NCBI RefSeq assembly: GCF_900094625.1
Contig: NZ_FMAJ01000005.1
Location: 62,001-126,000, forward strand
Length of the DNA: 64,000 nt
Source: Rhizobium aethiopicum
GTDB taxonomy: Bacteria; Pseudomonadota; Alphaproteobacteria; Rhizobiales; Rhizobiaceae
Reading direction: 5' to 3'
Position 1 is the first letter of the stretch, and every line of letters begins with the position of its first letter. The position numbers were made by a program, and so were the translations under genes. Below the pieces are notes generated by a model. That model searched no databases. It saw nothing but the letters and a program-made list of their open reading frames with translations, and was not told where the DNA came from. Shown piece by piece: positions 32,715-41,549 of this stretch.

Positions 32715-34364
32715 CTACGCGCGAGCAAGCAGGAAATCCGCGGCTCGCTCGCCGATCATGATGCATACGGCGTTTGGGTTGCCTGAAATCAAAGTAGGCA
32801 TGACTGAAGCATCAGCAACCCGAAGTCTTTCGATTCCCTTAACGCGAAGCTTTGGATCGACAACGGCCATTTCATCCTTGCCCATCCGGCAGGTACCCGA
32901 CGGGTGGAGGGCTGCATGTGCATTACGCTGGCAGAACGCCCGCACCTCATCCCGCGTCAGGACGTTCTGGTCAGGCACGTGTCTCGCGTGAATGTACCTC
33001 GCGATTGCAGGTTTGGACATGATGTCCATCGCCTTCATCGTGCCTTCCGTAATCGCATCCAAGTCATAAGGATCTGAAAAATAGTTGGGAGAGACACGCG
33101 GATCAGCGGTGAAATCCGAGCTGGTCAACGTAACCTCGCCGCGTGACTTTGGCCGAATTTGCCCGAGGTTGATGGTGCATCCATTGCCACCCGGCACAGC
33201 ATCGACTCCTTCCTCGATACCGGCACCCACGACCATGAAATACTGGATGTCCGGAACTTGTTCGTCCCTGTTTCCCCACCAAAAGGCCCCTCCCTCGATG
33301 AGGTTTGAAGAGGCAGGCCCTCCCCTGAACAGGGCATAGTTGAGACCCGCTGCGGCTTTCCAATGCAGTTTCTTGTATTTGTCGTAACTGTGGGGCCCAT
33401 TCAGTTGGTAAATCAGCGAGATTTCGACGTGGTCCTGAAGGTTTTTGCCAACGCCAGGAAGGTCCGCCTGTATCGCGATGCCGTGACGGTCCAGTTCTTT
33501 TGCGGGACCAATTCCGGATAGCATCAACAACTTCGGGGTGCCGATAGCCCCGGCCGAAATGATAATCTCTCTCTCGGCCCGAAGAACATGCTTCTCGCCG
33601 TTTCGAATATACTCAACGCCGACGGCTTTGCCGTTTTCGATGATGATACGGCTAACGAGCGTTCGCGTAACAACCTGCAGATTTGGTCGCCCTCGCGCAG
33701 GCTTAAGATAGGCAACAGCCGCGCTGCTTCGTCGGCCGCCCTTTGCAGTGATTTGATAGAGGCCGCAACCGGCTTGATTTCCAGAATTGAAATCCGCGTT
33801 GTAGGGCATCCCTGCCTGTTGACAAGCTTGAAGCCAGCCTCGGGTTAGCGGGTGAATGTATTCGATGTCAGAGACACCTAACGGCCCGCCAACTGCGTGG
33901 ACCTCGTTGCAAAATCGATTGTTGTCTTCAGCGCGAAGAAAATAGGGCAGAACCTCATCATATCCCCACCCCTCAGCGCCGAGCTGAACCCATCGCTCGT
34001 AGTCAAACGGTATGCCGCGAATATAGATCATCGCGTTCACAGAGCTGCCGCCGCCCAACACGCGAGCCTGAACCATTGTCTGTTTTTCGTTTCGAGCCAA
34101 CTCAGGACCGGCTTCCCAGTTTAACCGCTTGAGCAAGCTACCTTGCGCTGTTTTGTAGTAAGCTCCAGGTATGTGTATGTATGGACTGGCATCAGGCGGC
34201 CCCTCTTCGAGAAGCGCCACTTTGATGGATTCGTCCTCAGAAAGGCGCGATGCAATCACGCAGCCGGTCGAACCGCCCCCGACAACGATATAGTCATAGC
34301 GGCTTCCCTTGCCTGAGGCCGGCTTCACGCCGTAACGGGCAGATCCGAGGCAATTCATGAGCAT
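32715..34364 (-). CDS. GMC-family FAD oxidoreductase, choline-dehydrogenase type
   Basis: This 549-residue flavoenzyme has GGGSTG at 29-34, the ALLEEG strand end near 50, the GMC block GGGSSVNAMIYIRG near 105, AGAIGTPKLLMLSG in the middle, and the C-terminal HPSGTCRMG with catalytic His followed by SGNPNAVCIM. It starts in a TGATG overlap with the other GMC gene, and is the last gene of the minus-strand operon. Two different GMC enzymes side by side suggest successive oxidation of two hydroxyls or of alternative substrates. Confidence 0.9.
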   Translation of the reverse strand: MLMNCLGSARYGVKPASGKGSRYDYIVVGGGSTGCVIASRLSEDESIKVALLEEGPPDASPYIHIPGAYYKTAQGSLLKRLNWEAGPELARNEKQTMVQARVLGGGSSVNAMIYIRGIPFDYERWVQLGAEGWGYDEVLPYFLRAEDNNRFCNEVHAVGGPLGVSDIEYIHPLTRGWLQACQQAGMPYNADFNSGNQAGCGLYQITAKGGRRSSAAVAYLKPARGRPNLQVVTRTLVSRIIIENGKAVGVEYIRNGEKHVLRAEREIIISAGAIGTPKLLMLSGIGPAKELDRHGIAIQADLPGVGKNLQDHVEISLIYQLNGPHSYDKYKKLHWKAAAGLNYALFRGGPASSNLIEGGAFWWGNRDEQVPDIQYFMVVGAGIEEGVDAVPGGNGCTINLGQIRPKSRGEVTLTSSDFTADPRVSPNYFSDPYDLDAITEGTMKAMDIMSKPAIARYIHARHVPDQNVLTRDEVRAFCQRNAHAALHPSGTCRMGKDEMAVVDPKLRVKGIERLRVADASVMPTLISGNPNAVCIMIGERAADFLLARA

Positions 34365-35860
34365 CAGCGCTTCCTCATCGAGGCGCCGGCTTTGATTGCT
34401 AGGGCAGCAATGGTGAGTGCCGGGTTGACGGCTGCCGAGGTCGGCAATACCGAGGCGTCAGTGATGTACAAGTTCGAAACATCATGGCTGCGGCAGTTCA
34501 GGTCGACAACCGAGGTTTTCGGATCGCTTCCAAGCCTGGCAGTTCCGCACTGATGGGACGTCGTCTTCCTTCCGAACGTATGGGTCAGAACTACTGGGAA
34601 GCCGGCCTTGCGCATCACCTGCTTCGTCTTCTTGATCAGTGCCTGATGCGCGCGCACGTTTGAGCGCACCCAGTTGACGACGATCCGATCGTCTTTGACC
34701 ATGACCCGGCTTTCCGGATTGGGAAGATCTTCGCTTGTAAGGAACCACCCATATGCATGTCTCGCGATGATATTGATGAGCCAGGATGGAGCCGGTACGG
34801 GAAAATTCGCTTTAAGGATATTGCCGGTGACGTGACCAAGCAGCTGCACGTTTCCTAGCGGCGCTCTGAATTCGTTGTTCTCATTGTAGAAATCGTTGAA
34901 CGCCAAAGTCTTCTGATAGACTGAAGCGTTTCGCTTGTAGTCCAGTACGAGCATCGCGGACGTGTTGTGGTTCATGAAATTTCGGCCCAATTGGTCCGAA
35001 CTGTTTGCCAAGCCGCGAGGGTGAGCCGCGTTCGCGGATCGAAGAAGCAAGGCGGCTGTCTGAACGGCGCCGGCAGCCACAGCGAAAATCTCCGCCGAAA
35101 TCGTTTGTACCGTTCCGTCCTTGGTGAACGTCGCTGATATAATGCGCTTGCCTGTTTCATCGGTCTCCAGGCGCGATACGCTTGCGCCGGTGATGACGCT
35201 CACGTTCGGATGTCGAAGGGCTCGACTTAAAGGTCCGACTTCCGCGTCTATCTTGCCCGACCCTGTATTTGGAAAGGCGTCCCAGCCGGTTTTTGCACGC
35301 CCGAGCCACGCCTCGAGATCGATGGCAAGAGGAAGGCTGGCGGGATGGATACCCGCATTTTTAAGACGCGCTCGGACCAATGCGATGGACGGCTCATCCG
35401 GAACGGCCGGATAGGGATAGGGTCGGCCATGGGGAGGTTCCGTTGGATCCTGCCCAATGGCACCACGCACGCGAAACACCTCTTCAGCGCGCTCGTACCA
35501 TGGCTCAAGGTCCTCATATGCCATAGGCCAGCCCGGTGAGTTCCCGTCGAGGTGGGGACGGGGTAGAAAATCTTCCTTCCGGTAACGGTACATGACCGCC
35601 CCAAAGAATTTCGAGTTTCCGCCGACATAGTAGTAGTTGTTGGCCAGAAAGCTCTCACCGTCTGTCCCGAGCCACTCCTCGGCCGGCCGGTAGAACCCCT
35701 TTTGGAAAATCGCAACGTCGTCCCGAGCTTCGGCACTGTCTTTGAGGTAGTCGCCGCGCTCCAGGATTACGATCCGTCGCCCCGATTCGGCCAGGCTGTA
35801 GGCCAGGGAGCTGCCGCCAACTCCGGAACCAATGATCACAATGTCTGCATTGTGTTGCAT
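34364..35860 (-). CDS. GMC-type FAD oxidoreductase, distant subgroup
   Basis: This 498-residue enzyme has a GSGVGGSSLA dinucleotide motif close to the N terminus, the NNYYYVGGNSKFFGAVMYR block near 80-100 and a C-terminal SHQCGTARLGSDP plus TSAAVNPALTIAALA block. The active-site His-Gln-Cys-Gly pattern resembles the gluconate 2-dehydrogenase and pyranose 2-oxidase-like subgroup rather than choline dehydrogenase, and suggests sugar oxidation. ATG 35860 is favoured over an in-frame TTG at 35878. It follows the importer ATPase directly and may be coupled to it. Confidence 0.87.
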   Translation of the reverse strand: MQHNADIVIIGSGVGGSSLAYSLAESGRRIVILERGDYLKDSAEARDDVAIFQKGFYRPAEEWLGTDGESFLANNYYYVGGNSKFFGAVMYRYRKEDFLPRPHLDGNSPGWPMAYEDLEPWYERAEEVFRVRGAIGQDPTEPPHGRPYPYPAVPDEPSIALVRARLKNAGIHPASLPLAIDLEAWLGRAKTGWDAFPNTGSGKIDAEVGPLSRALRHPNVSVITGASVSRLETDETGKRIISATFTKDGTVQTISAEIFAVAAGAVQTAALLLRSANAAHPRGLANSSDQLGRNFMNHNTSAMLVLDYKRNASVYQKTLAFNDFYNENNEFRAPLGNVQLLGHVTGNILKANFPVPAPSWLINIIARHAYGWFLTSEDLPNPESRVMVKDDRIVVNWVRSNVRAHQALIKKTKQVMRKAGFPVVLTHTFGRKTTSHQCGTARLGSDPKTSVVDLNCRSHDVSNLYITDASVLPTSAAVNPALTIAALAIKAGASMRKR

Positions 35861-35874
35861 GGCTGCGTAAATCC

Positions 35875-36975
35875 TCAATCGATCCGCGCTTCAGTTTGTG
35901 CATCGAACAGCACGATTTTCGAGCCGTCGACAGACAAACAAGCTTCAGCTCTCGACTTGGCGCTGTTGGGGGGGAGTCGTGCTGTGACCTCCACGCCCGC
36001 AAGCTGGAAAACGACAAGCGCGTCCGGCCCGGTGGGCTCGACGACGTCGATATCGACCGCAAGGCAATTCGCGCCTGCAGTCGATGCGGGGCTGAAGTTT
36101 TCGGGTCGGATACCGATAAGCACGTCCTTGGTTGAATATTTCTTCAGCGCGGATGCGGAGAGCTGAATGCCCGAGATGCGAGCGGGTGCCCGGTTCGGGA
36201 TCTGCACGACCGCGCTCACATCGGAACCGTCGGCTTCAAGTCTTGCAGGTACAATGTTCATGGATGGAGAGCCGACGAATTTTGCGACATAGACGTTGGC
36301 CGGCCGATCATAAACCTTTTGAGGTTCATCCAGGTGCTGGACGATCCCGTCCTTCATGACGGCAACGCGGGTCGCGAGTGTCATTGCCTCGATCTGATCG
36401 TGCGTGACGTAAACAATCGTCGTTCCCAAGCGCTGATGGAGGCGCTTGATCTCCGTACGCATGTCAACGCGAAGCTTTGCATCGAGGTTCGAGAGGGGCT
36501 CATCGAACAGAAAGAGCTTTGGCTGGCGGACAATGGCACGTCCCATTGCGACGCGCTGACGCTGTCCCCCGGAAAGCTGTGATGGCTTTCGATCCAGCAG
36601 GTGGCTGATCTGGAGCAGTTCGGCTGCTGATCGCACGGCTTTGTCGCGATCAGCAGGGGAGACTTTGCGGATCTTCATGCCGAATTCGATGTTTTCACGC
36701 ACGGTCATGGTCGGGTAAAGCGCGTAGGACTGAAACACCATCGCAATGTCGCGATCCTTTGGCGACAGATCATTGACCACGTTGTTGGCGATGCGAATCT
36801 GGCCTCCGGTGATCGTTTCGAGGCCAGCGATCATATTGAGGAGTGTCGATTTTCCACAGCCAGATGGTCCTAGCAGCACGAGGAAATCGCCGGCGCCAAT
36901 GGAGATCGAGACCTCCTTCAGCACTTCGAGCTCACCATACGCTTTGCGGACGCGATCGATTTCAAGAGTAGACAT
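35875..36975 (-). CDS. CUT1-type sugar ABC transporter ATP-binding protein
   Basis: This 366-residue MalK/UgpC-like ATPase has Walker A GPSGCGKS near 35-42, LSGGQRQR near 134-141 and LFDEP near 155-159, with a C-terminal regulatory OB domain from about 240 ([10 protein letters not shown]). It starts four bases after the second permease ends. It powers the second CUT1 importer of the window. Confidence 0.93.
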   Translation of the reverse strand: MSTLEIDRVRKAYGELEVLKEVSISIGAGDFLVLLGPSGCGKSTLLNMIAGLETITGGQIRIANNVVNDLSPKDRDIAMVFQSYALYPTMTVRENIEFGMKIRKVSPADRDKAVRSAAELLQISHLLDRKPSQLSGGQRQRVAMGRAIVRQPKLFLFDEPLSNLDAKLRVDMRTEIKRLHQRLGTTIVYVTHDQIEAMTLATRVAVMKDGIVQHLDEPQKVYDRPANVYVAKFVGSPSMNIVPARLEADGSDVSAVVQIPNRAPARISGIQLSASALKKYSTKDVLIGIRPENFSPASTAGANCLAVDIDVVEPTGPDALVVFQLAGVEVTARLPPNSAKSRAEACLSVDGSKIVLFDAQTEARID

Positions 36976-36979
36976 TGTA

Positions 36980-37858
36980 TCAGCCTTTCACGGCACCGGC
37001 AGTCAATCCGCGGACGAAGTAGCGCCCGGCGATGACATAGACGACAAGGGTTGGAATCGCGGCAATCATTGCTGCAGCCATATCGACGTTGTATTGTTTT
37101 CTACCCATCGTCACGTTGACGATGTTGTTGAGTGCTACGGTGATCGGGGATGATTCACCCGCAGTGAACGACACGCCAAAGAGGAAGTCGTTCCAGATCT
37201 GCGTGAACTGCCAGATGCACGAGACCACGATGATCGGAAGAGCAGCTGGCAGCATGATCGAGAAGAAGATCCGAAAGAATCCGGCACCGTCGATCTGAGC
37301 TGCTCGCGTCAGTTCGTCCGGAATCGTAATGAAGTAGTTCCGGAAAAATAGGGTGGTGAAGCTGATCCCGTACACCGTATGAACAAGGACCAGCCCCGGG
37401 ATCGTGCCGGAAAGTCTCAGTGCTCCGAGCAACTGAGCCATTGGAAGGATCACCGCCTGAAATGGCAAGAAGCAGCCAAACAACAACATTCCGAACACGA
37501 AATTTGAGCCCGGAAATCGCCATTTCGTCAGAATGTAGCCGTTGATTGCGCCGATCATGGTCGAAAGAATAACGGCAGGGACGACCATCAGGAGAGAGTT
37601 GACGAAGTATGGCTTGAGACCGCCGCACGCGGTGCCGATGCACGCCTCACCCCAGGCTTTCTGCCAGGCTTCGAAGGAGATTACCTTCGGAAGCCCAATG
37701 AATGAGCCGGAGTAGATCTCATCCAGAGACTTCAAGGAAGTAACGATCATCACCCACAGCGGCATCAGATAAAAAGCGGCAAGTGCGATGAGCGAACCGT
37801 AGATAAATATCCGACCAAGCTGCAAGGAAGGTCGCGCTGACCTGGCTTCAGTGTGCAT
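36980..37858 (-). CDS. CUT1-type ABC transporter permease (MalG-like)
   Basis: This 292-residue permease has six helices and an EAA loop ([20 protein letters not shown] in part). It overlaps the first permease gene by 11 bases. An unusual ACIGTACGG loop in the first periplasmic region contains two cysteines that could form a disulfide. Confidence 0.91.
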   Translation of the reverse strand: MHTEARSARPSLQLGRIFIYGSLIALAAFYLMPLWVMIVTSLKSLDEIYSGSFIGLPKVISFEAWQKAWGEACIGTACGGLKPYFVNSLLMVVPAVILSTMIGAINGYILTKWRFPGSNFVFGMLLFGCFLPFQAVILPMAQLLGALRLSGTIPGLVLVHTVYGISFTTLFFRNYFITIPDELTRAAQIDGAGFFRIFFSIMLPAALPIIVVSCIWQFTQIWNDFLFGVSFTAGESSPITVALNNIVNVTMGRKQYNVDMAAAMIAAIPTLVVYVIAGRYFVRGLTAGAVKG

Positions 37859-38747
37859 TGCGGTTCTCCTTCAGCTCCGAATACAGGTAAGGCACGATGA
37901 TTGCCGCGACGGTCATCAACATCATCATCGCGCTGGCCGCCCCAATGCCCATCTGGTTCCGCTTGAAGGTGGCGGAGAACATGAACGTCGACGGCATTTC
38001 GGTCGCGCTGCCCGGGCCGCCGCCTGTCAATGCCAGGACAAGGTCGAAGCTCTTGATCGATATATAGCTGAGCAAGACAATGACGCTGAGAAACGCCGGT
38101 CGCAGCATGGGGACGATGATGCTCATGTAGATGCGCGGCAGCGTTGCGCCCTCGATCTGAGCAGCCTTGATAATCGACGTGTCGATGCCGCGGAGACCGG
38201 CGAGGAAGATCGCCATGGCAAACCCCGTTGACTGCCACACCGCTGCGATCACGACGCAATAGATTGCGTATTCTGGGCGCGTGATCCAATCGAAGACGAA
38301 GCCTGTCCAACCGAGTTCGTTGACGACCTTCTGGACGCCCAGCTCGGGATTGAGGATCCACTTCCATGCCGTGCCCGTTACGATGAACGACAGCGCCATT
38401 GGGTAAAGATAGACAGCCCGAAGAAAGCCCTCTGCCCTCACCTGTTGATCAAGCAGGATCGCAATGAACAGACCAAGGGCAATTGTGATTGCAAGGAACA
38501 GGACGGTGAAGATGAACAGATTTGCGACAGCTGTCTCCCACCGGGGTGTGGCCCAGAGGCGCACGTATTGTTCCAAGCCAACAAAGTCGAACTTTGGAAC
38601 CATTTTCGAAGACGATAGGGAAATCCCAGCCGTCCAGGCGATGAAGAGATAAACCCCGACGAAGACGACGACTAGGCTCGGCGATAGAACGATCCGAGGT
38701 AGCCATCGCGTCAGTTTATCTTTTAGCGAAGGTGTCCTGTGCATCAC
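37848..38747 (-). CDS. CUT1-type ABC transporter permease (MalF-like)
   Basis: This 299-residue permease has six helices starting near residue 15 and the EAA loop (KAAQIEGATLPRIY, then PMLRPAFLS). It follows the binding-protein gene after a 65-base gap that contains a strong hairpin. Confidence 0.91.
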   Translation of the reverse strand: MMHRTPSLKDKLTRWLPRIVLSPSLVVVFVGVYLFIAWTAGISLSSSKMVPKFDFVGLEQYVRLWATPRWETAVANLFIFTVLFLAITIALGLFIAILLDQQVRAEGFLRAVYLYPMALSFIVTGTAWKWILNPELGVQKVVNELGWTGFVFDWITRPEYAIYCVVIAAVWQSTGFAMAIFLAGLRGIDTSIIKAAQIEGATLPRIYMSIIVPMLRPAFLSVIVLLSYISIKSFDLVLALTGGGPGSATEMPSTFMFSATFKRNQMGIGAASAMMMLMTVAAIIVPYLYSELKENRNAH

Positions 38748-38773
38748 AGTAATCCGGCGTTGAAGTGTTCGGT

Positions 38774-38805
38774 TCAGGGCGCCCGCGTAATGGCCGGCGC
38801 CCTGA
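38774..38805 (-). repeat. Intercistronic hairpin after the binding-protein gene
   Basis: A perfect 10-bp inverted repeat, TCAGGGCGCC/GGCGCCCTGA, with a 12-base loop, lies between the binding-protein stop (38813) and the permease start (38747). Confidence 0.75.
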
Positions 38806-38812
38806 CGATCGG

Positions 38813-40063
38813 TCAGCGGGCGTTGTCAATGCCGTCTACAAGGGCCTTGACGGCATCCTTTGCCGACATGTCTGTCACGAAGAACTTGCCGACCACGTCA
38901 CTGAACACGCCGGAAAACTGCGGCTGAGTGGCGAAACCTTCCGTGAGGCCCCCGAGCATCGCATTGCTGGCGATAGCCGCTTCTCGATCGGTGAAGCTGC
39001 GCTGGGCACACGCATCAAAATCGGCAACCGAAACGTCGGAGCGAGCCGGAATGGATCCCTTAATCTTGTTGAAATCCTTCTGGACTTCCGGGTCCATGAT
39101 CGATTCTGCCCACGCGTCCTGACCGGCGGCAACGGCTTCATTATCGATCTTGAACATCCCGAATGCATCGATGACGAACTTGTAGTTCGGCGTGGCCGAC
39201 GGGGTCGGGAAGCACAGGAAGTCAGTACCGGGCTTCATACCTTTCGCGAGAAATTCGCCCTTCGCCCAGTCGCCCATGACCTGCATCGCAGCTTTCCCAC
39301 TTGCAACCATGCCCGTTGCAACAGCCCAGTCGCGGCCAGTGAAGCCGTCGTCGACGAGGCCACGCACCTTGCGAAGCTTTTCGAAAGCGTCGACCATTTT
39401 GTCGCTGCCGAGGGCCTCTTCATCGAGGTCCATGATCGCCTTTTTGTAGAAATCGGGGCCGTTCACGTCGACAACGATCGCTTCGAACACCTCGAGGATT
39501 TGCCATGGCTCATCGCCCATTGCGAGTGGAACCACACCTGCAGCCTTTAGCTTGTCGCCATAGGCGATCAACTCATCCCAGCTCTTCGGCTCCGCAAGGC
39601 CAACTTTGTCGAATACGGCCTTGTTGGCCCAGACCCAGTTCTGCCGGTGCATGTTGATCGGCACGGAGATGAACTCATCGTCGCTCTTGACGAAAGCCAG
39701 CAGCTGCGGAGCGAGTGTCTTCTCCCAGCCGTTTTTCTCGTACTCATCGTTCAGGGAGCGGAGGACACCTTCTTTTGCCCAGTCCAAGCCTTCAAAGCCG
39801 AGAAACTGCATTGTTGCGGGGGGGTTGCCCGCCGCCAGGCGCGTCCGTAGGGCCTGCAGCGCATTGCCGCCAGACAGGCCCCCGACTGCGCTGTCCTGCC
39901 AGACGTAGCCCTTGGTTGCGAGCTTATTGGTGATTACCTTGAGCGCGTTCACTTCGCTCTCGGACACCCAATGATGGATGCCTTCGATTTTCGTCTTTTC
40001 CTGAGCAACAGCTGCTATCGGGAGAAGTGCTATTGACGCTGCGAGCAGAGTTTTGAGTTTCAT
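38813..40063 (-). CDS. ABC transporter solute-binding protein (SBP_bac_1 type)
   Basis: This 416-residue periplasmic protein has a Sec signal peptide of about 20 residues (basic MKLK, hydrophobic core, AVA cleavage before QEK). It has the family 1 layout and clusters with two CUT1 permeases and an ATPase. AGGGGAAC precedes the ATG. Hairpins lie on both sides of the gene, which may favour its expression over the permeases. The ligand is unknown, but a sugar or glycoside is expected. Confidence 0.91.
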   Translation of the reverse strand: MKLKTLLAASIALLPIAAVAQEKTKIEGIHHWVSESEVNALKVITNKLATKGYVWQDSAVGGLSGGNALQALRTRLAAGNPPATMQFLGFEGLDWAKEGVLRSLNDEYEKNGWEKTLAPQLLAFVKSDDEFISVPINMHRQNWVWANKAVFDKVGLAEPKSWDELIAYGDKLKAAGVVPLAMGDEPWQILEVFEAIVVDVNGPDFYKKAIMDLDEEALGSDKMVDAFEKLRKVRGLVDDGFTGRDWAVATGMVASGKAAMQVMGDWAKGEFLAKGMKPGTDFLCFPTPSATPNYKFVIDAFGMFKIDNEAVAAGQDAWAESIMDPEVQKDFNKIKGSIPARSDVSVADFDACAQRSFTDREAAIASNAMLGGLTEGFATQPQFSGVFSDVVGKFFVTDMSAKDAVKALVDGIDNAR

Positions 40064-40119
40064 GGTAGTTCCCCTTTTTGGTTAGAGATGATGCGGCGGC
40101 CCAGCGATCGACGATGAAG

Positions 40120-40144
40120 CCGCCAAGGAGTTATGCTTTGGCGG
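40120..40144 (-). repeat. Hairpin at the dehydrogenase/binding-protein junction
   Basis: CCGCCAA/TTGGCGG with an 11-base loop overlaps the stop codon of the HisD-like gene and lies 57 bases before the binding-protein start. There is no T-run. Confidence 0.55.
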
Positions 40145-41447
40145 GCGACGCCCCCTCGGCATAAGGGATATTCCGTCCGCCATATCGACGGACGCGAATG
40201 TTTGCTTGTTCCGCGTGACCGGCGAAGCCTTCCATGATGCAAAGCCGTGAGGTGTACCCGCCGATCAATGCTGATGCTTCATCGGTCTCGATGCGCTGGT
40301 AGGTGCAGGTCTTCAGAAACTTTCCGACCCACAAGCCGCCGGTGTACCGAGCGGCCCGATTTGTTGGGAGCGTGTGGTTGGTGCCGATCACCTTGTCGCC
40401 GAAAGCGACGTTCGTGCGGGCGCCTAAGAACAGGGCGCCATAGTTCGTCATGTTGTCTAGGAAATAGTTGGGGTCTCGGGTCATGACCTGGACGTGTTCC
40501 GAGGCGACGCGGTCAGCTTCCGCAACCATTTCCTCCAGTGTGTCGCACAGGATGATCTCGCCGTGGTCGGACCATGCCTGACTTGCGATAGCCGAAGTGG
40601 GAAGGATCTTGAGAAGCCGTTCGATCTCGCGAAGCGTGTCTAGAGCGAGCTTTTCCGAATTCGTAATCAGAACAGCCGGCGAGTTTGCACCATGTTCGGC
40701 CTGGCCGAGAAGGTCGGTTGCGACGATCTCGCCATCGACGCTGTCATCAGCGATGACTAGCGTTTCCGTCGGTCCGGCGAATAGATCGATGCCCACTCTT
40801 CCGAAGAGCAAACGCTTTGCCTCGGCGACATATGCGTTACCCGGACCGGCGAGCATGTCGACGGGTTGGATGCTCTCAGTCCCGTAGGCCATCGCGGCAA
40901 TCGCCTGCACACCGCCTATGCTGTAGATCTCGTCTGCTCCAGCGAGCGCCTGCGCGGCTACGATCTTGTTCGAAATCTGGCCATTGAACGGTGGCGCGCA
41001 GGTTATCACCCGATCGCATCCCGCTACCCGTGCTGTCAGAACAGTCATATGGGCAGACGCGAGAAGAGGATATTTTCCGCCCGGGACATAGCAGCCTACG
41101 TTCTGCACCGGTACGTTTCGGTGGCCGAGGACCACGCCTGGGATTGTCTCGATCTCGAGATCCTGCAGGGCATCTTTTTGAGCCTGAGCAAAACGGCGAA
41201 TTTGGTCCTGGGCAAAGTCCAGATCCTCTCGCTCTTGTCTCGTCAGCGAGTTTACCGCGTTTGAGATTTCCTCTTTCGAGAGACGATAGGACTCCCGATC
41301 AAACCTGTCGAACTTTACCGAAAGTTCCCGAACAGCCTTATCGCCGCCCGACTCCACCTTCGCGAGAAGCGTTTCGACTGCCTTGGTGACCGCGGCGTCG
41401 CTGCCGCCTGCGTTGGATGCCTTGGCTGTTTTGATGTGTCTGATCAT
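40131..41447 (-). CDS. Histidinol dehydrogenase-family enzyme (HpsN-like)
   Basis: This 438-residue protein is a HisD-superfamily dehydrogenase, which oxidises a primary alcohol to a carboxylate in two NAD-dependent steps. Conserved HisD blocks are present: [11 protein letters not shown], the [12 protein letters not shown] block, [25 protein letters not shown], and a C-terminal [13 protein letters not shown] with the terminal His. The sequences [13 protein letters not shown] and [16 protein letters not shown] recall HpsN, the dihydroxypropanesulfonate dehydrogenase, rather than biosynthetic HisD. No histidine genes are adjacent. ATG 41447 is taken; an upstream in-frame GTG at 41477 is possible. 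Confidence 0.85.
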   Translation of the reverse strand: MIRHIKTAKASNAGGSDAAVTKAVETLLAKVESGGDKAVRELSVKFDRFDRESYRLSKEEISNAVNSLTRQEREDLDFAQDQIRRFAQAQKDALQDLEIETIPGVVLGHRNVPVQNVGCYVPGGKYPLLASAHMTVLTARVAGCDRVITCAPPFNGQISNKIVAAQALAGADEIYSIGGVQAIAAMAYGTESIQPVDMLAGPGNAYVAEAKRLLFGRVGIDLFAGPTETLVIADDSVDGEIVATDLLGQAEHGANSPAVLITNSEKLALDTLREIERLLKILPTSAIASQAWSDHGEIILCDTLEEMVAEADRVASEHVQVMTRDPNYFLDNMTNYGALFLGARTNVAFGDKVIGTNHTLPTNRAARYTGGLWVGKFLKTCTYQRIETDEASALIGGYTSRLCIMEGFAGHAEQANIRVRRYGGRNIPYAEGASPAKA

Positions 41448-41510
41448 GACATAGCTCTTCGTTCGCGGAAGCAGCACGCTCCGCAGTCGCGATTATTAAA
41501 AACTTAGGGT

Positions 41511-41537
41511 CTTGGGGCGCCTGCCCGGCGCCCCGAG
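41511..41537 (-). repeat. Intercistronic hairpin between the ThDP-enzyme and HisD-like genes
   Basis: GGGGCGCC/GGCGCCCC with a five-base loop, extended by three more pairs including one wobble. On the minus strand a TTTTT run follows some 11 bases later, so weak attenuation is possible. Confidence 0.65.
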
Positions 41538-41549
41538 GATCAGTACAGC

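Noticed and set aside
38765..39550. 261-codon frame antisense to the binding-protein gene
   Set aside because: The opposite strand has a signal peptide and binding-protein features; this frame has none.
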